Position numbers and translations under genes: made by a program
The notes under the pieces: generated by a model
What the model was told of the DNA's origin: nothing
The model's database searches: none
The model's input: the letters and a program-made list of their open reading frames with translations, nothing else
NCBI RefSeq assembly: GCF_035222375.1
Contig: NW_026946366.1
Location: 1,240,001 to 1,304,000, forward strand
Length of the DNA: 64,000 nt
From: Podospora pseudocomata
Taxonomy: Eukaryota; Ascomycota; Sordariomycetes; Sordariales; Podosporaceae
Reading direction: 5' to 3'
Shown here: piece by piece, positions 32,806 through 43,239 of the stretch
Layout: each line of letters starts with the position of its first letter
How positions within the stretch are numbered: the first letter of the stretch is position 1

Positions 32806-33935
32806 ACGTACATTATAAGCGAGCGACCAATATAAGCGAGCGACCACTTTTTCACAACCTTTATACTATTATCCTCAATTACTACACAACAATACTAGGA
32901 AGCAACCATAATTACATCCGAAATAGCTGAATCAGACAATTCTGCAGCCTCCTGGCAAGTACGTGCATTATGGCCAGGCTTGCCGCACACACCACAGCAC
33001 CGAACCTTCGTATGAGCCCCCCCTGCACCACTACCATCCGGCTGTGTTTCTTGCACTCCCTCTCCACCCACGGCCTTCTTGTCCAGTAGATCGTGTGCAT
33101 CCTGCACAGTAAGTGATCCTCCGAGCCGCACACGTGTTTTTTTGGCTCTCCGGCGCTTACTTAGTGCCTCGTTGGCCTTGCGGAGTGAAGTGTTCTCTGC
33201 ACGTAGGAGAGCCACCTGGTGCATCGCAGCTATTGTACTCTTAGCAAGCTGGTCCACAGCAGCCAACATTGAAGTCGGGGAGCTATTTTGATGGTTGTCA
33301 ATGCGAGTCTTAATAAGCGTTGACTGCGAGTTAGCTTCTTGGGGGTTGTGTGGTGTCTGGAAGACCCAAGGTTGTGGGGTGCCGGGCCGGGAGGTCGGAG
33401 GTGTTGGCATACGAAGCTTCACATCCAGCTTGGAAAGCACCCTCTCTGGATCGTACGGCACAAGGCCCTCTGGTAGTCGTATCTATGTGTATAACGCGTC
33501 TGGAGCTCTAGCTGGCGTTTGACGAAGTTGTGAGCCCAGAGCTTGCCAGCAGGAGGCGCACCGCGTTCGTTGAGCAAATAGTTGGCCATATCTTCCACAC
33601 TACGCAGTCTTGGTGGAAAATATCGCGTACATAGCTCAATAATATATCGGACAATAGCTTCCTCTTCCGATTGAGTCAGCTTTTTCGAATTGGATGTTGT
33701 ATCGCGTCGTACAGGCCGGCTGGCGCGGCGGTGTCTAAGCGTGCTGCGATCGACGTTATACATCTTAGCTGCAGCTGATACACTTAGGTTTTTATCATTT
33801 TTGAAGAGCTTTAAGGGCTAAGATTATATGGGCTTCCCCTGAAGTAGATGGCATTTTAGATTGTTGAGAAAATTAGGTTTGAGGGTGAGGTTACGCGTCG
33901 CGTGAAAAAAGTGGTCGCTCGCTTATAACGTACGT
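32806..33935 (-). mobile_element. Fot1/pogo-type DNA transposon, internally deleted
   Basis: 1.13 kb with TA at 32804-32805 and 33936-33937. Terminal repeats begin ACGTAC and carry the word ATAAGCGAGCGACCA in direct repeat on the left. On the minus strand an N-terminal transposase start (MPSTSGEAHIILALKALQ) lies near 33,851, then HTH segments to YDYQRAL at about 33,480. The sequence joins directly to VPYDPERVLSKLDVKL, the start of the tail with a coiled coil and CCHC knuckle (CGVCGKPGHNARTC). The whole DDE catalytic region is missing, and the reading frame changes at the join. It is the same family as the 18.6-20.1 kb element (closely similar tail sequences) and could only move with help from an intact relative. 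Confidence 0.8.
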
Positions 33936-33937
33936 TA

Positions 33938-34550
33938 CTGTGACGGCTGTGGCGGCGTCACCATATATATACCACTGGAGCGAGCCAAGCCTGGAAGCTT
34001 GGCTCACTTGTAGCTTTTGATAGCAATCACAGTGGGTATGGTGCAGTGGTCCGGCCTGCCGTGACAGTTACCTTGGTTTTAAAGCTCAGATTGAAGGTAA
34101 GAAGGGTTTGGATCAAGTTGATGAAAAGCTTAGGGTAAAATACTAGGAAGCTTGGATAACGGACGCAAAAAGCTTAGATTAAAAGAACAAGGTTGAATGA
34201 TTGAAAGAGTAATAACTTTCATATAATATAAGTAAAATATTAAGGGGTCGTGATAGGTGCGGTCACTGTGGCAGTCCAGAAAAATGGGTGCAATGATGAT
34301 AAATTCTGGTGGAATATCTAGTGCGAAAGGAGAGCTATATGTATGCCTGCTTGCCAGTGCCGTGCCAGGATCCTGCCTCCAAGTGTCCTAACAGGTTGCT
34401 TTATACATTATGATAATGAATCCGACTCCCGCCTTTGTCAAAGTACATTACTTACTTTCGCCCCTTTTGCCCCTGAATTGCATTTGGGAACCGTGCTCAA
34501 TCTACTATAATAAGTATCATTTTGCCTGTGTCAACGTTAATCACATGACA
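33938..34550. other. Intergenic, AT-rich tract
   Basis: From about 34,080 to 34,260 the sequence is AT-rich with recurrent AAGCTTAG/GATTAAAAG words, resembling on the other strand the tracts at 2.7 and 8.4 kb. Nothing coding. Confidence 0.45.
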
Positions 34551-34657
34551 GGGAGCTTGGCTCAGTTGGAAGAGCGCAGGTCTCATACAAATGTATGATC
34601 TGGATGTCTAACACCAGAGTTATCCTGAGGTCGTGAGTTCGAGCCTCACAGTTCCCA
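34551..34657 (+). tRNA. tRNA-Met (CAT), elongator type, with 34-nt intron
   Basis: Acceptor GGGAGCT pairs with AGTTCCC (one G-T), discriminator A at 34657. The D-arm holds the A-box (TGGCTCAGTTGGA), the T-arm the B-box (GAGTTCGAGCCTC). Anticodon CAT is at 34584-34586 in the loop CTCATA-A, with an intron 34588-34621 after position 37. The T-T mismatch at the top of the anticodon stem is also seen in yeast elongator tRNA-Met. A TTTAC/TTTT Pol III stop follows. Confidence 0.88.
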
Positions 34658-35040
34658 TTTACTTTTGCTGCCACTTGCCGCAGCAAAGGTGTTTTGTTTT
34701 GCCTGCTACACCCCAAAAGGTTAAGAGTAATTTTTATTTCTTTGCTGTGCATGGTCTACACTTTGGAAACTCTCTATGTGACCCGACACCGCAAGCAAGC
34801 AAGGAGTCACAGAACACCTAAGGAGCAAAGGCAGCTGGAAAAATACACTTCATTTGCATAACGAAAGTCAGAATCTAAAACAGTAAAACATCACCTCCTA
34901 AAAGAGCGACAATGAAGAAATAAACAAGCTCAATTCTTCACCCCATCCCTGAAACCTTCCTTTATCCAACCCTAACCTTCCATACCCCTATTTCCTTCCC
35001 CCTTTCCCTTTTCTCCATTTCCAAATCTACTCCAACCCAT
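34658..35040. other. Intergenic
   Basis: Between tRNA-Met and the 3' end of the secreted-protein gene; pyrimidine-rich near 34,930-35,030. No gene. Confidence 0.5.
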
Positions 35041-35355
35041 CTACCTCTTAACACGATAGCTCCTAATCTTCCTCGCCGGAGTCAACCGGTGGTCTCCATT
35101 CCCATTGCGATAGCTCAACCCATCGCAGTTCTTGTTGACAAACAGCTCAAAGGTGTTGGGATCAGGGAGCAACGAAGTATCCTTGTTGAACCTTGCCCTG
35201 TTGACGTTCAGGACAGGGGTAAAAGCAATATTCTTGCAGCCCGAGTTGGGATCACGGCCAGAGGCGGTCATCTTGCGGCCGTCGGAAGCAAAGAGCTCGA
35301 GTTTCCAGGCAGAAGCCAGGGAAAGGGGGGCGAGGATGAGGGTGGAGAGCTTCAT
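35041..35355 (-). CDS. Small secreted protein, 104 aa
   Basis: Intronless. MKLSTLILAPLSLASA is a clear signal peptide with cleavage probably after Ala16, leaving about 88 residues with two cysteines (in SGCKN and KNCDG) that could form one disulphide. The mature part has LELFASDGRKM, PVLNVNRARF, a PDPNTFELFVNKNCDGLSYR segment and a basic end (ARKIRSYRVKR). It looks like a conserved ascomycete family of tiny secreted proteins of unknown function, here by recollection only. Could act as an extracellular or effector-like protein; no host or substrate can be inferred. Confidence 0.75.
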   Translation of the reverse strand: MKLSTLILAPLSLASAWKLELFASDGRKMTASGRDPNSGCKNIAFTPVLNVNRARFNKDTSLLPDPNTFELFVNKNCDGLSYRNGNGDHRLTPARKIRSYRVKR

Positions 35356-36784
35356 TGTGGTGGATGTTTGGTATGGAAAGTAATTGTTGTTGTCTGTGGT
35401 GATAGAGAAGTGTAGTAGTGTGATTATGATGTGGCTGCTGAGGGTGAGGATGAGGAAAGAAAAGACTCAGATACTCGAGGCCAACCTGATCCTTTATAGA
35501 ACCTCATTCCTCCTCACTTTCAACCTGCTCTCAACTTCATCACTCCCCTACCCTCGGCTTCTTCTCCCCGTTCTTACTCCCCTTCCTGTAATCGCCTCCC
35601 ATACTAAATCACCCTAGCGGCCAATCCACCATCTCCTCGGTCAACGGTGGAATTCCGATGCCGTAATTCCTCTTCCAAAAACACACCACCAAGCTGAACC
35701 CAACATTCCAGTCCCCTCTCCCATCACCCAAAGCCTTGTATCTAGCTCACCCCTTGCATAAGGCTGCGCCAGCCGACCCCATTAATAGAAGTAAGATCTG
35801 GGGTCCTCGCCCCATTTCCCCGGACCAACGCCTGCCGATCCAAGATCTTGTCTTACCAGAACCTTTGACATCGTGGCTCAGCAACCCACACCCCAATAAT
35901 GCACAAGCAAACATGTCATCGCGGCTAGATTAAACCACCATATTCCCCAGCCCTTACACCCTCGGCGTTTCAAACAAAACAAACTCCAACCAAAACAAGG
36001 ACCATCCTCCAATGCAACACCCCCAACACCAGCTTGGTACCGACGAGACAATAATAAAAGGCCAGAGAAGGCCTAACTTTACGAGTAATCGTAAACTCAT
36101 TGGCCCCCAAGGCCCAGCATTCCAACCCTGCGCTAAAATGCGAACCGACACACCACCATAATCATCGGCCTGGTATTTATCCGCCGAGCCTCCTCTCTCA
36201 AAACAACCAAACCCTTCCCGTAGATCCTATGCACATGACAAGATTGCAACGGGGGAAAAGACCAACTTCATAAGCAAATCATCTCTGCCCATACTCAAAA
36301 AGACACAGCCATTCTTTCATCAACCATGGCACCATCACGTCTCTAGAACTGCATTGGCACCTAGCAGAAGAAAATCAATCCACCCTTTTCCCTTTCAAAC
36401 AACAAAGTTACACAGAACATCAAAATCATGGTCGAGAAACCCTGGCGATACACTGACCCGAAAATAAAATCAGATTCAAGGAAACCATAACCTACTAGTT
36501 TTGGCACCACCCTGACCCCAAGGCAGATAGCACATTGACCCACCATTCCCATTCCAATCATCCCTCTCTAAAGGCAAGACCAAGTAATCCAACCCCCCAA
36601 AGACCCAACCCTCACCCTCCGGCATGTCTCGAAAAAAAGAAAAGGGAAAGCCGCAGGTAGCTAGGAAACGAAAATAGTCGGGTAATGGCTTCCGCCTGTC
36701 CAGGCGACACCGCCAGCAAAGCTCACCAATCTCCGGCTTCTCAACACCCTGTTCGCTGCAGAGGGCCTTCTTGGTGATTCTTCC
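35356..36784. other. Intergenic, no gene recognised
   Basis: 1.4 kb with upstream sequence of the secreted-protein gene (C/T-rich around 35,500-35,600) and the 3' side of the E2 gene. Only short unsupported frames. Confidence 0.5.
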
Positions 36785-39700
36785 TTACTTGGCCAGTTGA
36801 TTCAGTGCCGTACCAGTTTGTCCAGTCTTAGCTGGAGTACCAGCATGCGTAACGACAGCTGGAACTTCGGGGACAGCCAGGGAACCATTGAGGGCTTTCT
36901 CAAGCATGCCCACCATGGAACCCGACACTCTTGAGCTGCTCTTCCTACTCCACTCCCTCACCTTTGCCAGTATTGCTGGTTTCTGGAGCTGCAAGTGCTT
37001 CAGGGCAATGTCACCCCAGATTTGGCAATCAGCCGGGCTGGCAGTATTAGAGTATTGGGATGTAGAAGGGGAATTGCCCAGAGCCTGGAGCCAAGGCATG
37101 ATAGCATGATAGACCGTATTGCATTCTATGTTGCGATCGTACGCTTCGCTGCCGGCGTGGTTGGGTACAATTTCGTAACCAGGTTCGTTATAGTATGGCC
37201 GCTCGACAAATATCATGGCTGGTAGAATGAGCGGTTAGTTGGAGCTTGGTCGTCTAGGTTGAGCGGAATTACATACACTGTATAGAGACCAAAACCTGTA
37301 GGATTGTCGAAACGTTTGGCACCCATCCCTGTCCATTCCATGTCCCGATCAGTGACAGACAAACTAACCGATCATAGAAAACGTTAGCAGCTTACTGGCT
37401 GTAAAGCGCGTGGCCAAAACCTACCTTTTCCGTTTGCATACAAGTTTGGGTTGAATCTGACCTTGCCACCGCCTGTCGTCAGAAACTGCACCTTTGGTGG
37501 CGCCGTGGGAAAGTCCGAGCCACAAAGAATGTCAAAGAGGAAGATGCCATGCTCATAAGGCGTGTTCTTAGGCCCGATGATCAACACTTTGAGCATGTCT
37601 GGTCGTGACTCGCCGTAGCGGACATAGATGCCGTCGGGAAGGTCCGCATGTAGCGATGAGATCTGCGCAAACAGCTTTCTCATCCGCTGGCCATTGGAGT
37701 TCACGACTTGGTTTTGAAAACCCGTGTAAAAGTTGGCCAACAAAATATCATCCTTGATTTCCATCACACCATGTGACTTGTGGTAGTCGGTCATCTTAGC
37801 CGCTGCTGCCATCGATTCGAGTTCCTTGTTTTTGGACCGTGTGACGACAGTGCTCGTTGTAGAAGCTGACGCACGGGGACCCGGGCGAGCCTTGTCGTCT
37901 TCCGGTGCGGGTTTCAGATGATGAAGAACGTCTTGCAGGTCGCAGACTTGTCGCGCAATGCAGATTGCTTCGTCACCGTCATCCGCAGACCCAAAGCTCT
38001 TGGAGCCATCCATGAAGACTCGGCAAACTACAGATAGTTTCTCCACTACCGTATAAACAGATTGTGCAGTTTCGGGTTTAATTTGGTTGCTTGATATAGC
38101 CTGCCTGGAAGGAGGCATTGAAGCCATTGAAGCCATTAGTAATTGTTGCGAGGGTGGGAAGTGGATCTGCTCGTGGAATATGCACGAGGCGGCGTCCCAG
38201 TTTCGCGCCAACCTGTGAACAAAGAGAAGGGCTGCCTTGATAATGCCAGCCCTCGCATCCATCTCGCCAATAGCAGCTGATCGCAAAATCTCGCAAGCGA
38301 GTCGCATCATGGGAGATGCATGGATCATGACCCGTAGGCCAGGTGTGGACTCAAACTCTTTCTTATCCACGGATGGAAGCACTTCTGCAAGTGTCAAGAA
38401 ATATGAAACTGCATCTGCGGACTCGGGCGTTGGCTTGGAATTGTGGAACTGCTGAGGCTGCCCTTTGAAAGGATTGAAACTGTACGAGTCGTGTGCATAG
38501 CCAGTGCCCCTTGCAAAAGCTGTCTGCTGTTGAGGGGGCTGTTGAGGGGACTGTAGCTTTTGCTGTTGCTTTGGCTGTTCTTTCGATGCAGGCGTAGAAA
38601 TCTTCGTGGCTGTAGGTCTCTCGTAACCGCATAGTAAAGAGAAAATCACAAAGGCGCGCCCCTCGGGGCAACACCAGGACGCTCTTATGGCATCAGTTAC
38701 TCGGACGGCGTTGGCCCTCTGTCGGACCAACGATGTACCTCGAGTACCACAGGCCGAACAACTTTCACAGCCACAGTATCTGCATTTTGTAAAAGGGTGG
38801 ATCATCCCTACTAGAGTCGTCAGTGTACCGCATTTGAAGCGTCAAAGTCTTGAGTGACGAAACGACTTGCCTGTTTTGAGCATGGACTTTGTCTTCTGAA
38901 CAAGGACGTCTGCTGTCATGTCATTGCTCTTGCCACATTGGCAGCACTTCCACCTGTGGTATTTCTCCCTGAACTCGGCCAGATGGCTCTGCGTCTCTTC
39001 CTCTGTCACAGGCGAGAAGATCTGGGGGTTCGACTCTGGCTGGTTTTTGTATTCGTGTTCCGCCTCTTGAAGAATGCGGGCTATGGCCTCGTCGTTCAAG
39101 ACTTGATGCTGGTCGTCATCGTCGTATATCAGGCTGCTAGAGCTGCTGTCTGACTGGCTCGAGGAATTGCTGCGTGAAAACTGCGATGGAGGTGCGTCCA
39201 GGTTGATCGGATTGCCCCTCCTTGATCCTGGTGGGTCGGCCGACATGATGAAAGCTGTTAACCTGGTCAGTAACCAGAATGGTCGAAGATATCTTGAATC
39301 CCGGATCCGTTCCAAACGCCCCCTTAGCACAAACCACAATGTTTGCGATAACGTAACAATCAAGACATTCATGATAATGCCACTGATATTGCAGGGGGGT
39401 GCATCACAAAGTGGTTCTGATGGGATATTCATGGCGGAGAGAGCAGGTTTGACTTACGCATGGTTGGGTAGAGCAGAGTATTGCTGACCCCGCTGGGAGA
39501 CGTGCTAGGAAGCTCGTTTGCTTTCGAAGAGCCCGCTGGTGACGTCGACGGCGCTGACAGAGAGGGGGGATACTGTACGGCTTTCTTGGTGGGTCCTAGC
39601 ATTGTCCGGAGCTGCTTCGGGGGTTGGCTTGATGCATCATCTTCTGCGATGCGTCTTTTTGATGGCCGGAAGATGCTCTGAACCTTCTGCATCCTCATGC

Positions 39701-39812
39701 CCAGTCTCTCCTTAAAAGGCGGCATGGCAGATGGTTGAGAGCTGCCCGCGTGTGGAAACGCAGTGTCGAGAGTGTGGGGATCTGGGCTACCTCGGTATCC
39801 AGTACCCAACAT
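36785..39812 (-). CDS. Large E2 ubiquitin-conjugating enzyme with N-terminal Cys-rich module
   Basis: Five exons: 39812-39458, 39254-38871, 38807-37425, 37363-37277 and 37218-36785, giving 880 residues in one frame. The second intron begins with GC (GCAAGT) and ends AG. The N-terminal 110 residues are Ser/Pro-rich and basic. A Cys-rich module spans the exon 2-3 junction (KCCQCGKSNDMT then KCRYCGCESCSACGT), probably zinc-binding. A Gln/Pro linker and a helical middle follow. The UBC fold is near residues 610-760: GIFLFDILCGSDFPTAPPKV, then FNPNLYANGK, the active-site Cys709 in VCLSLIGTWNG, and MIFVERPYYNEPGYE. This resembles the UBE2O/BIRC6 class of big E2s, which can act as E2/E3 hybrids. The first exon is the least certain. 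Confidence 0.82.
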
Positions 39813-40848
39813 AGGGTGAAGTCAAATGTCAGGCGTTGAAGTGGGATCCGGCGGTGCTTTGGGGAGAACGCAAGCGAAATCTAAAAAAGAAGTTCGACGG
39901 CGCTCTGGACTGATGATTTCGTTTCTGCCGGTGTGACCTTGTTCTCTTTTGTTGCCTGCTTAAGTGACTGTGACGATATCCAGTAAGCAGCAAGCTCAAA
40001 TCCACCCAGTCAGGCAGATGGTGAATTTGATGGCTTGCTAGTTGCTCCGTAAAAAAGCTAATCCAAGGGAATGTGAAACCCGTATTGACGGATTGTGGGG
40101 CATCCAAATCTTGAGGGCTTGGGGTGAGTATATTGAGGCGTTTCGGGCGTTTGTCGGGTGTCAATGAATGAAGGTGAGATGGCTGCTATCACAATAGCTT
40201 GTTTTTATTCCCTCTGGAGAGCAGATGTTAGTCACTTGTTGCGACGCTGCCGCCGGGGAAGTCAACAATAGCCCCCAAATCCAGAGAAAGCAAACACCAA
40301 AGTTGCAAATAGTGAGCTCAGATGACGGCGACGTCGAGGTCCTGGGTGCAGCATCTGACCTGCCCGCTTTGCGCTGCCCGCAGTTTGCCCGAAGAGCCGT
40401 TGGCTTCCTATGGGTAGGCAACCTGTGTGACTGCACCTATCAAAGCTCCCAGTTGTGGCTGTCAGAGCCCGGGCCAACCGACAGGCAGCACCTGCCCGTG
40501 ACTTGACTTCCGTTCCACCTCATTGACCAACCGATTAATGAAGGTGCCTTATTGGCCTGAGCGGGTCAGGACAGCAAGCCAACGGCGGCATTGTATGAAA
40601 GAGCAGCCATCCAACATGGAAGGAACAATGCCAACACTCGTACGGCACGATGGCCTCATGCACTCGGCTCTTAGCTCCTTCCACAAAATGCAGCGGTGGC
40701 ATTCTTCTCCCGTCTTTGGCGAGAGGATGAGTACATCCCCCCAAAGAACCTGGAACACACCATCACCAGTATCATGCTTTTGTTTGTACAAAGCAGCACT
40801 ACCTCAACAGACCCGTACACAGCGCGCACATTTTCTTTCGGCCCAGCC
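39813..40848. other. Divergent intergenic region
   Basis: Shared upstream region of the E2 gene (minus) and the oxidase gene (plus). Frames here are short and unsupported; no motif assigned. Confidence 0.5.
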
Positions 40849-43236
40849 ATGAAGCGGTGGCTCGCAGCCGTCGCACCATCGGCTCTCGCAGCAGCCCAAG
40901 ATATCACAACCCCTTCCATACGAATTGAAACTCGAGTTCCCTTAAACTCAAGGCTCTGCAATGTATATGTCGAACACGTGCAACCTGTCAAAGGTGCTGT
41001 CGACTTCAGCTATGGCTCCTGCCAGCAGCTAACCCCACACGACTCCCACCACTTTATCGCGACCAGCACAGATGCCTCCCAGGACCGACTCGTTTGGACG
41101 CTACCCGAGGACATCTTTTCCGGCGGATGCATTTCGGCATGGAGCACCACCACAAATGTCTTGCTGGGCAGAAGCGAGGTGCAACACCTGGATCTCCACA
41201 CGATGGCCCGAAGACGACATGCCCGCCTTGCCCGTCGTAGCAATGACCCCAACAGCATTTTGATGGACAATTCTACAGGTGTCAATGTTTGGGGACCATG
41301 GTTTGATGGTGTCGAGGTGCTCAAGAATGCCGAATGCAGCGCTATCGATTCAGCTGCAGCCAAGCAGAAAAGCATTGCCATTGTCGGCGCTGGCATGTCT
41401 GGTCTGATGGCGTACCTTTGCTTGACCCAACAGGGACTTACCAGTGTCAGCCTTATTGAGGGTGGAGATCGTCTCGGTGGTCGGGTTCAAACGGTGTACC
41501 TGAGCGGTGGCCCTTTCGATTACAGTTACCAAGAGATGGGTCCCATGCGAGTTCCCATGACGCTTACTGTTGCCAACCAGACGTACAACATGTCGGACCA
41601 CCAACTCGTTTTCCAGCTGGTAGAGGAGATGAATATGCTCAATAAAGACAACGACGACGACCTTCATATTGACCTTATCGACTGGCTCGAGGCTGGTAGC
41701 CGTACACTTCCTCGTGATGGTGGATCAAACCGTGTGGGTGAGGTTGATGGGCAACAAGGGAGACCTGACAACCAAGGCGTTGCGGGCCAGCTGGGGATGT
41801 CTGTGGAGGAAATCTTTGACAAGGTCAACAAAGCTTTGCCGTGCGAGGACTTTTGTGTGGAGATGGCCAACAACATGTTTACTGCTCATCGCAAGTGGCT
41901 CGGTATGTCTCGTCTTTTTCATTTCCGTGGCTATTGTATTAATCAATGTTGCAGAAAAGGGACTGTTTGACCTTGCCGGAAACCAATGGAGTGAGTTTGC
42001 CTTCACGGCTGAGTACCTCAACAACAATGTCAATAATACTCATTTCGGATACTGGGGTAAAGGGGCTTCGTCGTTCTGGGACAAGGTATACCGGTCAAAA
42101 TCTTTGCAGCCTGATTAGCCTGCTGACCTGGTTTCAGCTTTGCGAGGATTTGTACTTGAATACAACGACTTGGAAGACCATCGATGGAGGTACGGACTCT
42201 GGTGATTGCAGAGGTTCTGAGACCAATGCTGATATATTGGGCACTTGCAGGCATATCACGACTTCCACAATCTTTCGGGCCTCTTGTTGAAGGCGCAATC
42301 ACCATGAATCGGCGGATCGACCGGGTACAACCATCACTGGTCCAGCGCACGGTTACCTTGCAGTCCAAAAACAATGACACCGGAGACATTGACAGCACGA
42401 CACATGACTACGTTCTCTTTGCGGTTCCTTTTTCGGCCATGAGACACTAGGAGATCTCGGAGCTCAGCGAAATCATGATGGAAGCCATCTCGACTCTTCC
42501 ATACACATCCGCATGCAAGGTGGCGCTGGAGTTTGAAACTCGGTTCTGGGAACACCTCGACCAGCCGATCTACGGGTCATGCTATATTGCTGGACCAGAT
42601 TACCCCGGCATCGGGTCCGTCTGTTATCCATCCTACAATATCAACGGCACTGGCCCAGGCGCCCTCCTCGGGTCCTATATTTCGAATCCAGAATGGACTG
42701 AGAAGTGGATGGCGATGAATGAAAACGAGCATGTTCAGTATGTTCTGGACGCCATGGTTGGAATTCACGGCAGTGTTGCCCAAAATCAATACACTGGCAG
42801 ATCCAGTCGGGTTTGTCAAGCTTTGGACCCCCTTGAGGGTGCCAGCTGGGCGGATCCTACTGTTGGGCAGCATCAGCTTTACTTGCCTGAGTATTTCAAG
42901 ACACACAACAATGTGAGATTCTAGTATGAGGCATGTTGATGGCCGTGTACTGATGAGATGGAACAGATGATCTTCATTGGGGAGCACACCAGCTATACAC
43001 ATGCTTGGATTGCATCGGCTCTTGAGTCGGGTATTCGTGGGAGTGTTCAGCTTCTACTGGGTAAGTTGATATTGAGGAAGAGATGGTGGCGACAGTTGAC
43101 TAATTTTGTGACAGAGTTGGGGCTTGTCGACGAGGCAAAGGCTACTGTGGAAAAATGGATGGCGAGGTGGGTTGAAGTGGTGAGTGAAGTTTTGTATCGA
43201 GCAAATGTTGATTTGTGCTAACGCATGAATAGTAAG
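40849..43236 (+). pseudogene. L-amino-acid-oxidase-like flavoprotein gene with an in-frame stop
   Basis: Start chosen at ATG 40849 (MKRWLAAVAPSALAAAQD), a plausible signal peptide. Exons: 40849-41902, 41955-42085, 42138-42189, 42251-42912, 42967-43060 and 43115 onward; all joins keep frame. The end is either TAA at 43219-43221 or, with one more intron, TAA at about 43,236. The FAD-binding Rossmann motif is IAIVGAGMSGLMAYL, followed by LIEGGDRLGGRVQT; later blocks are TIDGG-ISRLPQSFGPLV, ALEFETRFWEH and FIGEHTSYTHAWIASALESG, all typical of flavin amine oxidases that deaminate L-amino acids outside the cell. One TAG at 42448-42450 falls in exon 4 between blocks that both look functional; no short intron can remove it. 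The region after LIDWLEAGSR is also poorly conserved. So the gene is probably newly inactive, or a strain allele. Confidence 0.72.
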
Positions 43237-43239
43237 GAA

